Source: VBAU01 sp036005185 | GTDB taxonomy: Bacteria > Bacteroidota > Bacteroidia > Chitinophagales > Chitinophagaceae | DNA: 64,000 bases | NCBI GenBank assembly: GCA_036005185.1 | Contig: DASYQS010000041.1 | Location: 46,242 to 110,241 of the forward strand | Direction of reading: 5' to 3' | In this document: positions 54,155 to 63,477 of the stretch, in pieces | How the letters are laid out: every line of letters begins with the position of its first letter | Position numbering within the stretch: position 1 is the stretch's first letter | Notes under the pieces: generated by a model | Databases searched by the model: none | What the model saw: the letters and a program-made list of their open reading frames with translations, nothing else | Told to the model about the DNA's origin: nothing | Position numbers and translations under genes: made by a program

Positions 54155-54855
54155 TGAAATGCATTGCCGTTGATGATGAAAAGCTGGTGCTTGAATTGCT
54201 GGTTGACAATATTAGGCAAGTACCATACTTGCAGTTGGTAAAAGCATGCAAAAATGCGTTGGAAGCTATTGAAGTGTTGCAAAAGGAAAAAATTGATCTC
54301 ATTTTTCTTGACATTCAAATGCCCAAGCTCAGTGGTTTGCAATTTATAAAGACATTGCAACAGCCGCCCATGGTCATTGTTATTACAGCTTATGAACATT
54401 ATGCTTTGGAAGGCTATAATCTCAATGTTATTGATTATCTACTGAAACCAGTTCCATTCGAGAGATTTTTAAAGGCTTGTAATAAGGCAAAGGAATTGTT
54501 TGATCTCAGAAGCAATAAAGCAACCTCGCAAAAGGAAGAGCCCGATCACATTTTCGTGAATGTGGAGTACACCCTTGTGAAGATTTTGTTCTCCGATATT
54601 TTATTTATTGAAGGTCTAAAAGATTATATCAAGATACATCTTGCCTCGTCCTCAAAGCCGGTGCTGACAAAAATGAGCTTGAAAGCGATCGAGGAAAAAC
54701 TGCCGGTTGATAAATTTATTCGCATCCATAAATCTTATATCGTTGCTGTTGATAAGATCACGGTGATCAAGAGAGATCTTATCAATATAGGCAACCTTGA
54801 AATTCCTGTAAGTGATTTTTACAAGGAGAACTTACAAAAGGTCACGAACAGATAA
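54151..54855 (+). CDS. LytTR-family response regulator
   Basis: A 234-residue partner of the preceding kinase. Receiver domain with Asp54 in IFLDIQMPKLSG and DDE at the start. LytTR DNA-binding domain follows (VEYTLVKILFSDILFIEG, FIRIHKSYIVAVDKI). Start ATG overlaps the kinase stop. Targets could include the PepSY-like gene 148 bases downstream; not proven. Confidence 0.93.
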   Translation: MMKCIAVDDEKLVLELLVDNIRQVPYLQLVKACKNALEAIEVLQKEKIDLIFLDIQMPKLSGLQFIKTLQQPPMVIVITAYEHYALEGYNLNVIDYLLKPVPFERFLKACNKAKELFDLRSNKATSQKEEPDHIFVNVEYTLVKILFSDILFIEGLKDYIKIHLASSSKPVLTKMSLKAIEEKLPVDKFIRIHKSYIVAVDKITVIKRDLINIGNLEIPVSDFYKENLQKVTNR

Positions 54856-55003
54856 AATAAGTTTTCATTTTTTCCTGTTTCGTCGAAACAATTCCCCCTT
54901 ACCTCTACTCTCAAATTTTACGGGCATAATGCAACCGAGATTTGTGTTTCAAAGAACAGAGTAAAATGTTTATTTCAAATCATGCAACTCAAAAATTTGA
55001 AAA

Positions 55004-55468
55004 ATGAAAAAAGTAATTTTTTTAATCGCGGCCACAGCAATTGTATATATTACTAAAATGTATGCTCAGCAATCGCACCCGCCAACTGAAATGCCTTACA
55101 ATGTGTCTTCTGGGAAAGGCTATCCCCAATTACCGGGTTTTTCCCATAAAGAATTAAATAAAGAAACAGTTGACTTTATTGCTAAATACGCTTTCAATGA
55201 TGTTAGTTATAGAGTGGGTTATGATAAAAATGGCAACTGGCTTTATACCATTCGCACCTATGCTGAAAACAAGCTTCCTCGTAATGTGCGTCTTATTGCT
55301 AAAAGATCTTACAAGGATTACCATATTACATTGGTAGAAGAAATTGAACAACCCAGTGATAGTTTTACCTATATCATTCACCTTGAGGGAAAAACGGCTT
55401 GGATAAATCTACGGGTTTGTAATGGAGAAATCGATGAGTGGCAAAAATTTAATAAACCCGAAAATTGA
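55004..55468 (+). CDS. PepSY-like secreted protein
   Basis: A 154-residue exported protein with signal peptide (MKKVIFLIAATAIVYITKMYAQQ). The domain resembles the beta-lactamase-inhibitor-like PepSY-like fold (PF11396 type): KLPRNVRLIAKRSYKDYHITLVEEI and the strand end INLRVCNGEIDEWQKF. Such proteins occur near two-component systems in this phylum; function unknown. It directly follows the LytS/LytTR pair, so it could be its target. Confidence 0.7.
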   Translation: MKKVIFLIAATAIVYITKMYAQQSHPPTEMPYNVSSGKGYPQLPGFSHKELNKETVDFIAKYAFNDVSYRVGYDKNGNWLYTIRTYAENKLPRNVRLIAKRSYKDYHITLVEEIEQPSDSFTYIIHLEGKTAWINLRVCNGEIDEWQKFNKPEN

Positions 55469-55478
55469 GGTTTTATAA

Positions 55479-55592
55479 ATCAGATATAAGGAACTACAAA
55501 CAACCATCAAAGAAAAATCAAATCACTGTTATTTTTTAACGAAGCGGATCAATGAAGGAACAATCATAGATGTGATTGAACAGTTGAAATAA
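55479..55592 (+). pseudogene. Possible C-terminal gene remnant
   Basis: A 37-codon open stretch with a protein-like end, TKRINEGTIIDVIEQLK, stopping at 55590-55592, but with no start codon in frame; a TAA stands directly before it. It is in a different frame from the PepSY-like gene. May be the tail of a decayed neighbour. Very short, so tentative. Confidence 0.25.
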
Positions 55593-55642
55593 TCATTTCA
55601 TTTTTACTACAAACAAAATTTAATCATCTAAAATTTAAAACT

Positions 55643-55894
55643 ATGCCTTTTGCATTCCTTATTTTAATCAGAATATTATTTGTCGCAAGTATGGTATTCA
55701 TTATTGGATACGTTTTTGGCAATTTTTCAAAAAATGTTGCTCTTACTTGGATTACAAGATTTGCCTCTATACTTGTCATTGTACTATTTATTGGAGCCAA
55801 CATTTTTCTTTTCCGGGTTGGTGCATGGCATCGAGGAAATTTAAGTGGAAAATATAATTGTACATGGCAGCGTGATACAACTATAAATAAATAA
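55643..55894 (+). CDS. Small membrane protein 1
   Basis: An 83-residue protein with two hydrophobic helices (about 3-25 and 36-60) and a hydrophilic tail rich in basic and polar residues (VGAWHRGNLSGKYNC). No family recognised. Only nine bases separate it from the next small membrane gene, so the two are a pair. Confidence 0.7.
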   Translation: MPFAFLILIRILFVASMVFIIGYVFGNFSKNVALTWITRFASILVIVLFIGANIFLFRVGAWHRGNLSGKYNCTWQRDTTINK

Positions 55895-55903
55895 TTGACG
55901 ATC

Positions 55904-56170
55904 ATGTTAAGTTTGAAAGCATCAACGCAAAGAAAGATCTTTAGATGGGTACACATCATCTTAAGTGTACCCATCATTGGATTTGTGTACGGACCGATAT
56001 CAAAAATTCCGCAGGCTGCTTTTGCCGTGCGATGGATATTTTTTCCAATCGTTGTTATCTCGGGCTTATGGATGTGGAAGGGCCATTTGGTAAAAAAATT
56101 GATTAAAAAGAAAACAAAACAAAAAATTCTTATTGCGGCAAACCAGCATGCGCGATATAAAAAAGGCTGA
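55904..56170 (+). CDS. Small membrane protein 2
   Basis: An 88-residue protein with two hydrophobic helices (WVHIILSVPIIGFVYGP and AVRWIFFPIVVISGLWMW) and a strongly basic C-terminus (KKLIKKKTKQKILIAANQHARYKK). It resembles small uncharacterised membrane proteins of this phylum that I cannot name. Start at the ATG at 55904; a TTG at 55895 also fits. Function unknown. Confidence 0.7.
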   Translation: MLSLKASTQRKIFRWVHIILSVPIIGFVYGPISKIPQAAFAVRWIFFPIVVISGLWMWKGHLVKKLIKKKTKQKILIAANQHARYKKG

Positions 56171-56324
56171 TCTTGCTAAAAGGGACTATGAAAAATTACG
56201 AAAAATATTCTTAGGACAGCGCAGGATTATTTTCAGTCTTGACTTAAAACTGATCGATGTACGACTTACATTTATATCAGCGCTATTACTAATAATGAAT
56301 GGCTTACAATAAAAATTTTGAAAA

Positions 56325-57245
56325 ATGACGAATATCAAACTTTGGGGAATTGATTTAGGCGGTACCAAAATAGAATGCGCTGTATTAGATTCTAATCTCA
56401 ATCTTGTCATTCGTAAACGAATTGCTACAGAGGCTGCTAAAGGATACGATCATATTCTTTCACAAATCAAAAAGCTGGTAAATGAAGTATCACATGAAAT
56501 AGGAGAGAAGCCTTCAAAAATTGGATTTGGTACACCGGGCGTTCTTGAGCCGGAAACAAGGACAATGAAAAATTGTAATACCGTTTGCTTAAATGGAAAA
56601 CCAATGGGAACAGACCTTGAACGAGAGCTTAACCTTCCGGTGAAACTAGCCAATGATGCCAACTGTTTTGCATTGGCTGAGGTGCTGATGGGCTCAGGTA
56701 AAAACTATCCAAATGCAGAGGTGATATTTGGAGTAATTATGGGAACCGGTGTAGGCGGCGGTTTAATCGTAAATAAAAAAATTATTGAAGGTCGTCATGG
56801 TTTAGGTGGCGAATGGGGACATAATATTTTAGAAGAAAATGGAGAACCCTGTTATTGCGGCAAGCGAGGTTGTGTGGAGAAAGTGATCTCTGGCCCTGGT
56901 TTAGAAAATTATTATAAAAAGATCAGCGGAAGTGTTTTATCATTAAAAAATATACTTCAAAACTATTTACAAGGAACTGATGTATATGCCAACAAAACGA
57001 TTGAGCGATTGCTGGAAAATTATGGGAAGGCAATATCGGTTATTGTAAATATCATTGATCCTGATCTTATTATTATCGGTGGCGGAGTTGGCAACATTGA
57101 TCTTTTATATTCAGAAGGATATGAACGCATCAAAAAATATGTCTTCAACAATGGTAAGTTGACCACCCCAATCTGCAAGCCCAAATTGGGCGACAGTGCC
57201 GGAGTATTTGGAGCAGCACTTCTTTGCAAGAATCAGTCAATTTAA
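56325..57245 (+). CDS. ROK-family sugar kinase
   Basis: A 306-residue cytoplasmic kinase of the ROK family. ATP-binding GIDLGGTKIECAVLD at the start, then the sugar-binding LANDANCFALAE and the zinc-binding loop CYCGKRGCVEKVISGPGLE (ROK signature). The usual substrate is glucose, fructose or N-acetyl sugar; the exact one is not readable. It lies 107 bases upstream of SusC/SusD, consistent with phosphorylation of an imported sugar. Confidence 0.92.
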   Translation: MTNIKLWGIDLGGTKIECAVLDSNLNLVIRKRIATEAAKGYDHILSQIKKLVNEVSHEIGEKPSKIGFGTPGVLEPETRTMKNCNTVCLNGKPMGTDLERELNLPVKLANDANCFALAEVLMGSGKNYPNAEVIFGVIMGTGVGGGLIVNKKIIEGRHGLGGEWGHNILEENGEPCYCGKRGCVEKVISGPGLENYYKKISGSVLSLKNILQNYLQGTDVYANKTIERLLENYGKAISVIVNIIDPDLIIIGGGVGNIDLLYSEGYERIKKYVFNNGKLTTPICKPKLGDSAGVFGAALLCKNQSI

Positions 57246-57352
57246 TAGACTGATTTAAAGTTTTAGTGTGCATGCAGCATTTCTTATGATTTTTTTGTTT
57301 TAACTTAATCGAAGAATATTGCTCGATTTCACGTAACGCAAAACTAAAACAC

Positions 57353-60300
57353 ATGAGAAAACCAAAACTGCTTCTGCTGATGGGGCTTGTTATGTCCATT
57401 CAGCTCCTCCAAGCACAAACAACTGTTACCGGTAAGGTAGTAGATTCCAAAGACGGAACCCCCATCGCCGGAGCATCGATAAAAGCAAAAGGCAGCAATA
57501 TAGGTACCACTACCGGAATTGACGGAATCTTCAAACTCAATGTCAGCAACACAAGTAAGACACTTATTATCTCTGCAATTGGGTATGGTGAACAAGAAGT
57601 GGCCGTTTCCGAAAACGTTTCTGTTTCAATGGCGCCTTCCGATAAATCACTTAGTGAAGTTGTTGTCGTAGGATATGGCACAAAGATCAAACGCGACATT
57701 ACAGGTTCCATTTCTAAAATAGGAGCAAAAGAAATAGGTAACACTCCCGTAACGAGCTTTGAAAACGCAATACAAGGCAAAGCTGCCGGTGTTTTTATTG
57801 AACAGCAAAATGGAAAATTGGGACAAGGAATAAAAGTTCGGGTTCGTGGTTCCGCTTCTGTTACTGCGGGTAACGAACCTTTTTATGTGGTAGATGGTGT
57901 TCCGGTTATCACTTCAGATCTTTCCAGCAATGGCGCTACAACCAGTCCCTTAGCCGATATAAACCCAAATGATATAGAATCCATAGATATTTTGAAAGAT
58001 GCTTCTGCTGCGGCAATCTACGGCTCAAGGGCTTCAAATGGTGTTGTTCTTATAACGACTAAGAAAGGAAAAGTTGGAAAAACAAAAATTGACTTTGGCT
58101 ATTTTACGGGAACGCAAAAACCAACGAACAGGGTTGAATTTATGAATGCCGAGGAATATGTCAATTATTTCAGACAAGCGGCAATTGGTGCGGCCAAACA
58201 AGATTTTAAGCTGGGTCTTTACCCAACATTAGCCGCTGCTACCACTGCTGAGAATACATTTGTAGAAAGCAGATTGAATCGTTATTCTGCAGGTAACAAC
58301 GATTATCAAACCTATAAAGTAAATACGGATTGGCAGGATCTTGCTTTCCAAGATGCGCCTATTTCTCAATATGATCTTAGCCTGTCTGGTGGGAACGACA
58401 GAACTACTTTTTACATAGCTGGTCAGTATCTTGATCAAAAAGGAATTATTGCCCGCAACTCCTTAAAACGATATTCAAGCAGGGTTAATCTTGAAAATAA
58501 GGTGAACAGTTGGCTGAGTGCAGGTATTAATTTAAGCTTTGTTCGTACCATCAATAAAAGAGTTTCAAATGATAATGCTTTTGCGACGCCATTACAGTTA
58601 GTAGCATTATCGCCAATTACTCCAACGATTGATCCTCGTACAGGATTGACGAGTGGGGCCTTAGATCTTGCAACGGGTCTTCCCAACTCAAATTTTCCTG
58701 TTTATTACAATCCGATGTTAAGTGTTGAGAACGCTTTATATAACACTACTATAAATCGCACATTGGGAAATGTGTTTGGAAACGTTTCCCTAGTTAAAGG
58801 ATTAAGCTTTAGGACTGAATTAGGAATGGACCAGCTCAATCAAAATGAGGAATCCTATAATGGAAGGTTAACCAGAAGAAATAGTGGTTCTACATATGGA
58901 ACGGGCTTCAATGCTTCGAACCAAGTACTAAGTATAAACACGAACAACTTTTTTAAATACAATATGCAGTTTAAATCTGTTCACAAACTCGATGCAACTG
59001 CTGGCATGAGCTATCAGAATTATAAAAATCAAGGAAACAGCGTATCGGCAAGAGATTTTCCAAGTGATGAATTTAAAAAACTGGCAAGTGCCGCTACTAA
59101 CACAGCGTATTCTTCATCTGAAACAGAATACACCTTTCTCGGATATTTTGCCAGGGCCAACTATAGTTTCAATGATAAATATTTAGTAGCATTAAGCGGG
59201 CGTTACGATGCTTCATCCCGTTTCGGAAAAAACAGCAGATGGGGTTTTTTCCCCGCTGCTTCAGTAGGATGGATCGCATCAGACGAGAAATTTCTATCTG
59301 ACATCGATTGGCTTAGTTTTTTAAAATTGAAGGCAAGTTGGGGTAAAACAGGTAATGCTGAAATTGGCAACTTTGCCTCCCGGGGATTATTCTCGGGTGA
59401 TGCATCCTATGCTGGTAACCCCGGAACTCGTGCCACACAAATTCCAAACCCGGACTTAAAATGGGAAACAACGGCCAGCACAGATTTTGGGATCGAAGCT
59501 TCTGTTTTCAGAAGCAGGATCAGCATTGAAGCTGATTATTACCAACGTAAAACAACCGACTTGTTGTTGAATGTACCAGTTCCGGGCACAAGTGGTTTTA
59601 GTACACAATTGCGTAATGTTGGCAAGCTGCAAAATAAAGGATATGAGATTACATTAAACACAGTAAATATTAACGGCAAAAAATTCAGGTGGACGTCCAA
59701 TATTAATTTTTCAGCAAACAGGAATAAGGTAACGGATTTGGGAGGACAGGTAATAACAGGTTTAAATGTTGCAAAAGAAGGTGAGGCCTTAGGAGTTTTT
59801 TACGCCAGGGAGTTTGCCGGAGCTGATCCTGCAACTGGCGATGCGATATATTATAAAAACACTTTGCTGCCAGATGGTAAACCCGACCGGACAACAACCA
59901 ACGATTATAACCAGGCTGTTGATGTTGTTATTGGTAATCCAAATCCTGATTTTATATATGGTTTCAGGAATGACTTTACTTATTCAGGTTTTGAGCTGGA
60001 TGTATTGTTGCAAGGAGTACATGGTAACGAGATTTACGCGGCCGGTGGGCAATACATGACTGCAAGCGGAAGTAATGGATTTGACAACCAAACCCGAGAT
60101 CAATTAGCAGCATGGAAAAACCCAGGTGATATAACCAATGTACCTGAGGCCAGGTTGTTCTATCCAAACGGAGTAAACAATTCTTCACGCTACATCTATG
60201 ATGGCTCTTATTTACGAGTAAAAGCTGTTACCCTTTCTTATACCTTGCCATCTAGTATTACGTCCAAGCTAAGAATTGATAGGGCGAAATTCTATGTAAG

Positions 60301-60451
60301 AGGGCAGAATTTGTTTACCGTCACCGATTACCCATTATGGGATCCGGAGGTAAATGCTGATTTCAGTGCAACCAACATTGTTCAGGGCAGAGATTTTTAT
60401 AGTGTACCACAAGCAAGAACGATTGTGGTAGGAGTGAATATTGGTTTATAA
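57353..60451 (+). CDS. SusC/RagA-family TonB-linked outer-membrane protein
   Basis: A 1032-residue outer-membrane transporter. Signal peptide MRKPKLLLLMGLVMSIQLLQAQ (split as LLLLMGLVMSIQLLQAQ), then a carboxypeptidase D regulatory-like domain (about 24-95: TVTGKVVDSKDGTPIAGASI), the TonB box region LSEVVVVGYG, a plug with VRGSASVTAGNEPFYVVDG, and a barrel with the RYDASSRFGKNSRWGFFPAASV family motif. It imports oligosaccharides or peptides with the SusD partner 17 bases downstream. Substrate not readable; the ROK kinase upstream suggests a sugar. Confidence 0.96.
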   Translation: MRKPKLLLLMGLVMSIQLLQAQTTVTGKVVDSKDGTPIAGASIKAKGSNIGTTTGIDGIFKLNVSNTSKTLIISAIGYGEQEVAVSENVSVSMAPSDKSLSEVVVVGYGTKIKRDITGSISKIGAKEIGNTPVTSFENAIQGKAAGVFIEQQNGKLGQGIKVRVRGSASVTAGNEPFYVVDGVPVITSDLSSNGATTSPLADINPNDIESIDILKDASAAAIYGSRASNGVVLITTKKGKVGKTKIDFGYFTGTQKPTNRVEFMNAEEYVNYFRQAAIGAAKQDFKLGLYPTLAAATTAENTFVESRLNRYSAGNNDYQTYKVNTDWQDLAFQDAPISQYDLSLSGGNDRTTFYIAGQYLDQKGIIARNSLKRYSSRVNLENKVNSWLSAGINLSFVRTINKRVSNDNAFATPLQLVALSPITPTIDPRTGLTSGALDLATGLPNSNFPVYYNPMLSVENALYNTTINRTLGNVFGNVSLVKGLSFRTELGMDQLNQNEESYNGRLTRRNSGSTYGTGFNASNQVLSINTNNFFKYNMQFKSVHKLDATAGMSYQNYKNQGNSVSARDFPSDEFKKLASAATNTAYSSSETEYTFLGYFARANYSFNDKYLVALSGRYDASSRFGKNSRWGFFPAASVGWIASDEKFLSDIDWLSFLKLKASWGKTGNAEIGNFASRGLFSGDASYAGNPGTRATQIPNPDLKWETTASTDFGIEASVFRSRISIEADYYQRKTTDLLLNVPVPGTSGFSTQLRNVGKLQNKGYEITLNTVNINGKKFRWTSNINFSANRNKVTDLGGQVITGLNVAKEGEALGVFYAREFAGADPATGDAIYYKNTLLPDGKPDRTTTNDYNQAVDVVIGNPNPDFIYGFRNDFTYSGFELDVLLQGVHGNEIYAAGGQYMTASGSNGFDNQTRDQLAAWKNPGDITNVPEARLFYPNGVNNSSRYIYDGSYLRVKAVTLSYTLPSSITSKLRIDRAKFYVRGQNLFTVTDYPLWDPEVNADFSATNIVQGRDFYSVPQARTIVVGVNIGL

Positions 60452-60468
60452 CTACAAAAAAATTTAAA

Positions 60469-61818
60469 ATGAAAAACAAATTCATAAATATACTTGCGAT
60501 AGTACTGTTGATCGCAATCACAAGTTGTCAGAAGAAACTAGATGTAAATCCGGCACAAAGTATAGATGAGAAAAACGCTTTAAACACAAGCTCGGGAGTA
60601 TTAACTGCTCTAAACGGCGCTTATTCTAATTTAGGTAACTCTTCTTTGTATGGGGGTGATATTTTTCTTTACCAGGATTTGCTTGGCGATGCAGGAGAAT
60701 TAAGATGGAATGGCACTTTCGCTCCCCTTACACAGATTTACAATAAAGCCATCCCCAAAAACAACACATTTGTTACGGCAACCTGGCTACAGAGTTACCG
60801 TGTGGTCAATGACGTGAATAATGTGCTTAGTGCTTTAGGAGTTGTGGATGCGAGTGTGAAAGATAGGGTAGAAGGGGAAGCAAAATTTATTCGTGGAAGC
60901 GTTTACTTTGATTTGGTACGTTCCTTTGCAAAAGCGTGGAATGATGGAACCCCATCCACCAATTTGGGTGTACCGATTGTATTAACTCCTACAAGAGATA
61001 TTACGGAGGCAAACCAGGTTCCAAGAAATAAGGTTTCTGAAGTGTATGATCAGGTGATCAAGGACCTTAGCGATGCTGAAGCCAAATTGCCTGCAACAAA
61101 TGGTTTTTATGCAACCAAATATTCTGCAGCAGCGATGCTGGCAAGGGTGTACCTCCAAAAAGCAGACTATACCAACGCGGCAGCAGCAGCTAACCGGGTA
61201 ATTGCTTCAGGCAAATACACTTTAGCAACAACTTTTGCCGGAGTTTTCCCTGCTTCCTCCTCATCCCAGGTTCCAAACACATCAGAAGATGTGTTTGCTA
61301 TGCAAGTGACTACAACCTCGGGAGTAAACGATTTTTATACATTCTATTCACCAAGCAGCAGAGGTGATATTGATATAAAACCAGCACATTTGGCTTTGTA
61401 TGAAACAGGAGATGCAAGAAAGGCCTTCTTCGTTACATCGGGAGGATCAGTTTACACAGCAAGACATAACAGCAGGTATGCCAATGTTCGTATCATTCGT
61501 TTAGCTGAGATGTATCTTATAAGGGCAGAAGCCAATTTCAGGTTAGTAACCGCAGTGGGGGATACCCCATTGAATGATGAGAATCGAATTCGGCAAAGAG
61601 TTGGTTTAACTCCATTAACTGCTGCTGAATTAACGCTTGATAAAATTTTAAAAGAAAGAAAACTGGAATTATCTTTTGAAGGGCAGACATTAAATGATAT
61701 TAAACGCCTACAAGGTACTGTAGCAGCATTGCCGTGGAACTCTCCAAAATTGGTATTTCCAATTCCTGACAGAGAGATTATCGCAAACCCTAACCTTGTG
61801 CAAAATGAAGGGTATTGA
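60469..61818 (+). CDS. SusD/RagB-family outer-membrane lipoprotein
   Basis: A 449-residue surface lipoprotein (lipobox ITSCQ), partner of SusC in capturing the substrate. It begins with KKLDVNPAQSIDEKNALNTS, typical of SusD_2-like starts, with TPR-like helices (AAMLARVYLQKADYTNAA) and ends RLAEMYLIRAEANF and RKLELSFEGQTLNDIKRL. The protein is on the short side for a SusD. A terminator follows. Confidence 0.94.
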   Translation: MKNKFINILAIVLLIAITSCQKKLDVNPAQSIDEKNALNTSSGVLTALNGAYSNLGNSSLYGGDIFLYQDLLGDAGELRWNGTFAPLTQIYNKAIPKNNTFVTATWLQSYRVVNDVNNVLSALGVVDASVKDRVEGEAKFIRGSVYFDLVRSFAKAWNDGTPSTNLGVPIVLTPTRDITEANQVPRNKVSEVYDQVIKDLSDAEAKLPATNGFYATKYSAAAMLARVYLQKADYTNAAAAANRVIASGKYTLATTFAGVFPASSSSQVPNTSEDVFAMQVTTTSGVNDFYTFYSPSSRGDIDIKPAHLALYETGDARKAFFVTSGGSVYTARHNSRYANVRIIRLAEMYLIRAEANFRLVTAVGDTPLNDENRIRQRVGLTPLTAAELTLDKILKERKLELSFEGQTLNDIKRLQGTVAALPWNSPKLVFPIPDREIIANPNLVQNEGY

Positions 61819-61843
61819 CCGATAAGAATTACTTTTTACACTA

Positions 61844-61876
61844 AATACTCCTGAATTTTTCAGGAGTATTTTTTTA
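61844..61876 (+). terminator. Rho-independent terminator after SusD
   Basis: A 12-bp stem AATACTCCTGAA (61844-61855) with TTCAGGAGTATT (61859-61870), three-base loop and a T-run of six to seven. It closes the SusC-SusD transcript. Confidence 0.92.
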
Positions 61877-61991
61877 GAGAAACTGTTTTAAGCACGTTTA
61901 ATTTTCACACTAAACTGAAGCATTTAACGTTATTAACAATTGTTATTGCCAGCTTTTCCAAGAAGCGGCAATTATTTAAAATCTAATAACT

Positions 61992-62741
61992 ATGAAGTTT
62001 AAATTCTTCTGGGCATTTCCATATGCCTTCATTTTGATCTTATTCGTTTCCTGCAGAACATCTCACACAACAGTTTATCAAAAGCCTGAACAAAAAGTAG
62101 TTGTTGTAAAGGAACAACCAAAAGTGGTTGTTGTTAGAGAACAACCTGTTGTTATAATAGAAAGAGACAGAATGGAAAAAGAGAGGAGAGAAAAAGAAGA
62201 AAGGGATAGAAGGGAACGTGAAGAAAAGGAAAGGAAAGAACGGGAGGAAAAGTACAGGATGGAAAAAGAAAAGAAGATCAAGGAAGACATGGATAGAAGA
62301 ATCCGCGAGGAAAAAGAGAAAAAAGACCGCGAAGAAAAAGATCGGGTAGAGAAAGAAAGAAAAGCTAAAGAGGATATGGATAGAAAGATCCGTGAAGAAA
62401 AAGAGAAGAAGGATCGTGAGGAAAAAGACAGGATGGAAAAAGAGAAGTTAGCTAGGGAAGAGAAAGATAAAAAAGATCGTGAAGAAAAGGATAGAATAGA
62501 AAAGGAAAGAAAGGCTAAAGAAGATATGGACAGAGAAAAGGCAGCTAAGGCAGAAAAAGAGAAAAAAGACCGTGAAGAAAAAGACAAAGTAGAAAAAGAG
62601 AAGAAGGCTAAGGAAGAGAAGGACAAAAAAGATAAGGAAGAAAAGGATAAGAAAGTGGGTGAGGAAAAGGACAAAAATCCTAAGGATGAAAAAGAAAAGA
62701 AGGGTAGTGAAGAAAAGCCCGAAAAGAAAAATAAATCCTAA
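61992..62741 (+). CDS. Lipoprotein with long charged alpha-helix (KE/RE-rich)
   Basis: A 249-residue protein with a lipoprotein signal (lipobox ILFVSC). After a Val-rich patch (VVVKEQPKVVVVREQP) the rest, about residues 56-249, is almost only Lys, Glu, Arg and Asp with few hydrophobics. It forms repeats like EKKDREEKDRMEKE and ERKAKEDMDRKI. The i to i+4 pattern of opposite charges predicts a stable single alpha-helix, not a coiled coil, maybe 25-30 nm long by standard helix rise. It could act as a rod or spacer under the outer membrane. No enzyme domain is present. Family not recognised. Confidence 0.75.
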   Translation: MKFKFFWAFPYAFILILFVSCRTSHTTVYQKPEQKVVVVKEQPKVVVVREQPVVIIERDRMEKERREKEERDRREREEKERKEREEKYRMEKEKKIKEDMDRRIREEKEKKDREEKDRVEKERKAKEDMDRKIREEKEKKDREEKDRMEKEKLAREEKDKKDREEKDRIEKERKAKEDMDREKAAKAEKEKKDREEKDKVEKEKKAKEEKDKKDKEEKDKKVGEEKDKNPKDEKEKKGSEEKPEKKNKS

Positions 62742-62784
62742 TCATAGGAAACAAGATGATGCTGATCTCTTAAGCTGGTTCTAG

Positions 62785-62792
62785 TATCTTTG
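62785..62792 (+). promoter_or_regulatory. -7 box of the GNAT gene
   Basis: TATCTTTG matches TAnnTTTG, 37 bases before the ATG. The -33 TTTG is not evident. Confidence 0.5.
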
Positions 62793-62829
62793 GATAATTA
62801 ATTCGGGATTTTTAGATGTTTAAAGAACC

Positions 62830-63426
62830 ATGTCAATGATCCGCACTGCAACCGATTCAGATGCTGAATCTATTCTGGAAATTTACGCTCCTTACATAAC
62901 AAACACTTCTTACACTTTTGAGACAGAAGTTCCAACCGTAAAATCGTTTCAGGAAAGGATCAATAATTATTTGCAAACATGGCCCTGGTTGGTTTGTGAG
63001 ATTGACGGGATCATTGCGGGTTATGCTTATGGATCAAAGCATAGGGAAAGAGTTGCTTATCAATGGAGCGTTGAGTGTTCAGTTTATATTCATGATCATT
63101 TTCAAAGAGCAGGAGTAGCGAAAGCATTATACTCTGCCTTGATTGAAATTTTAAAACTGCAGGGCTTCAGAAATTTATATGCAGTGATCAATTTACCGAA
63201 CGAAAAAAGCGTGGCTTTTCATGAGAATATGGGCTTTGAATATTTCGCTGTTTATAAAAATGTAGGCTATAAATTGGGCAAATGGAAAAATGTAGGTTGG
63301 TGGCAATTGCAGTTAAATGAATATGCAATGGAACCCTCGCCTCCGATAAAGTTTTCTCAATTGAGTAAAACGGCTATTGAACCTATACTAAAATCCGCAG
63401 AAAGGTTTCTCAAAAAAGTTCAATAG
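62830..63426 (+). CDS. GNAT-family N-acetyltransferase, phosphinothricin acetyltransferase-like
   Basis: A 198-residue cytoplasmic acetyltransferase using acetyl-CoA. The region IRTATDSDAESILEIYAPYITNTSYTFE, seen as IRTATDSDAESILEIYAPY then TSYTFETEVPT, is typical of the Pat/Bar-like group. The acetyl-CoA loop is HFQRAGVAKALY and a later motif is VAFHENMGFEYFAVY with GWWQLQL near the end. The natural substrate of this group is not known; some acetylate phosphinothricin or amino acid analogues. About 30 residues extend beyond the usual domain end. Start at the ATG at 62830. Confidence 0.9.
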   Translation: MSMIRTATDSDAESILEIYAPYITNTSYTFETEVPTVKSFQERINNYLQTWPWLVCEIDGIIAGYAYGSKHRERVAYQWSVECSVYIHDHFQRAGVAKALYSALIEILKLQGFRNLYAVINLPNEKSVAFHENMGFEYFAVYKNVGYKLGKWKNVGWWQLQLNEYAMEPSPPIKFSQLSKTAIEPILKSAERFLKKVQ

Positions 63427-63477
63427 CGCATTGCATCATCAAACACAGTAATTAGTATTAAGCTACATAAACCTATA

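Noticed and set aside
62078..62674. A 198-codon Ser/Phe-rich frame on the minus strand opposite the charged-helix lipoprotein
   Set aside because: It is a by-product of the repeated Lys/Glu codons on the other strand, which contain no reverse stops; it has no natural protein features.
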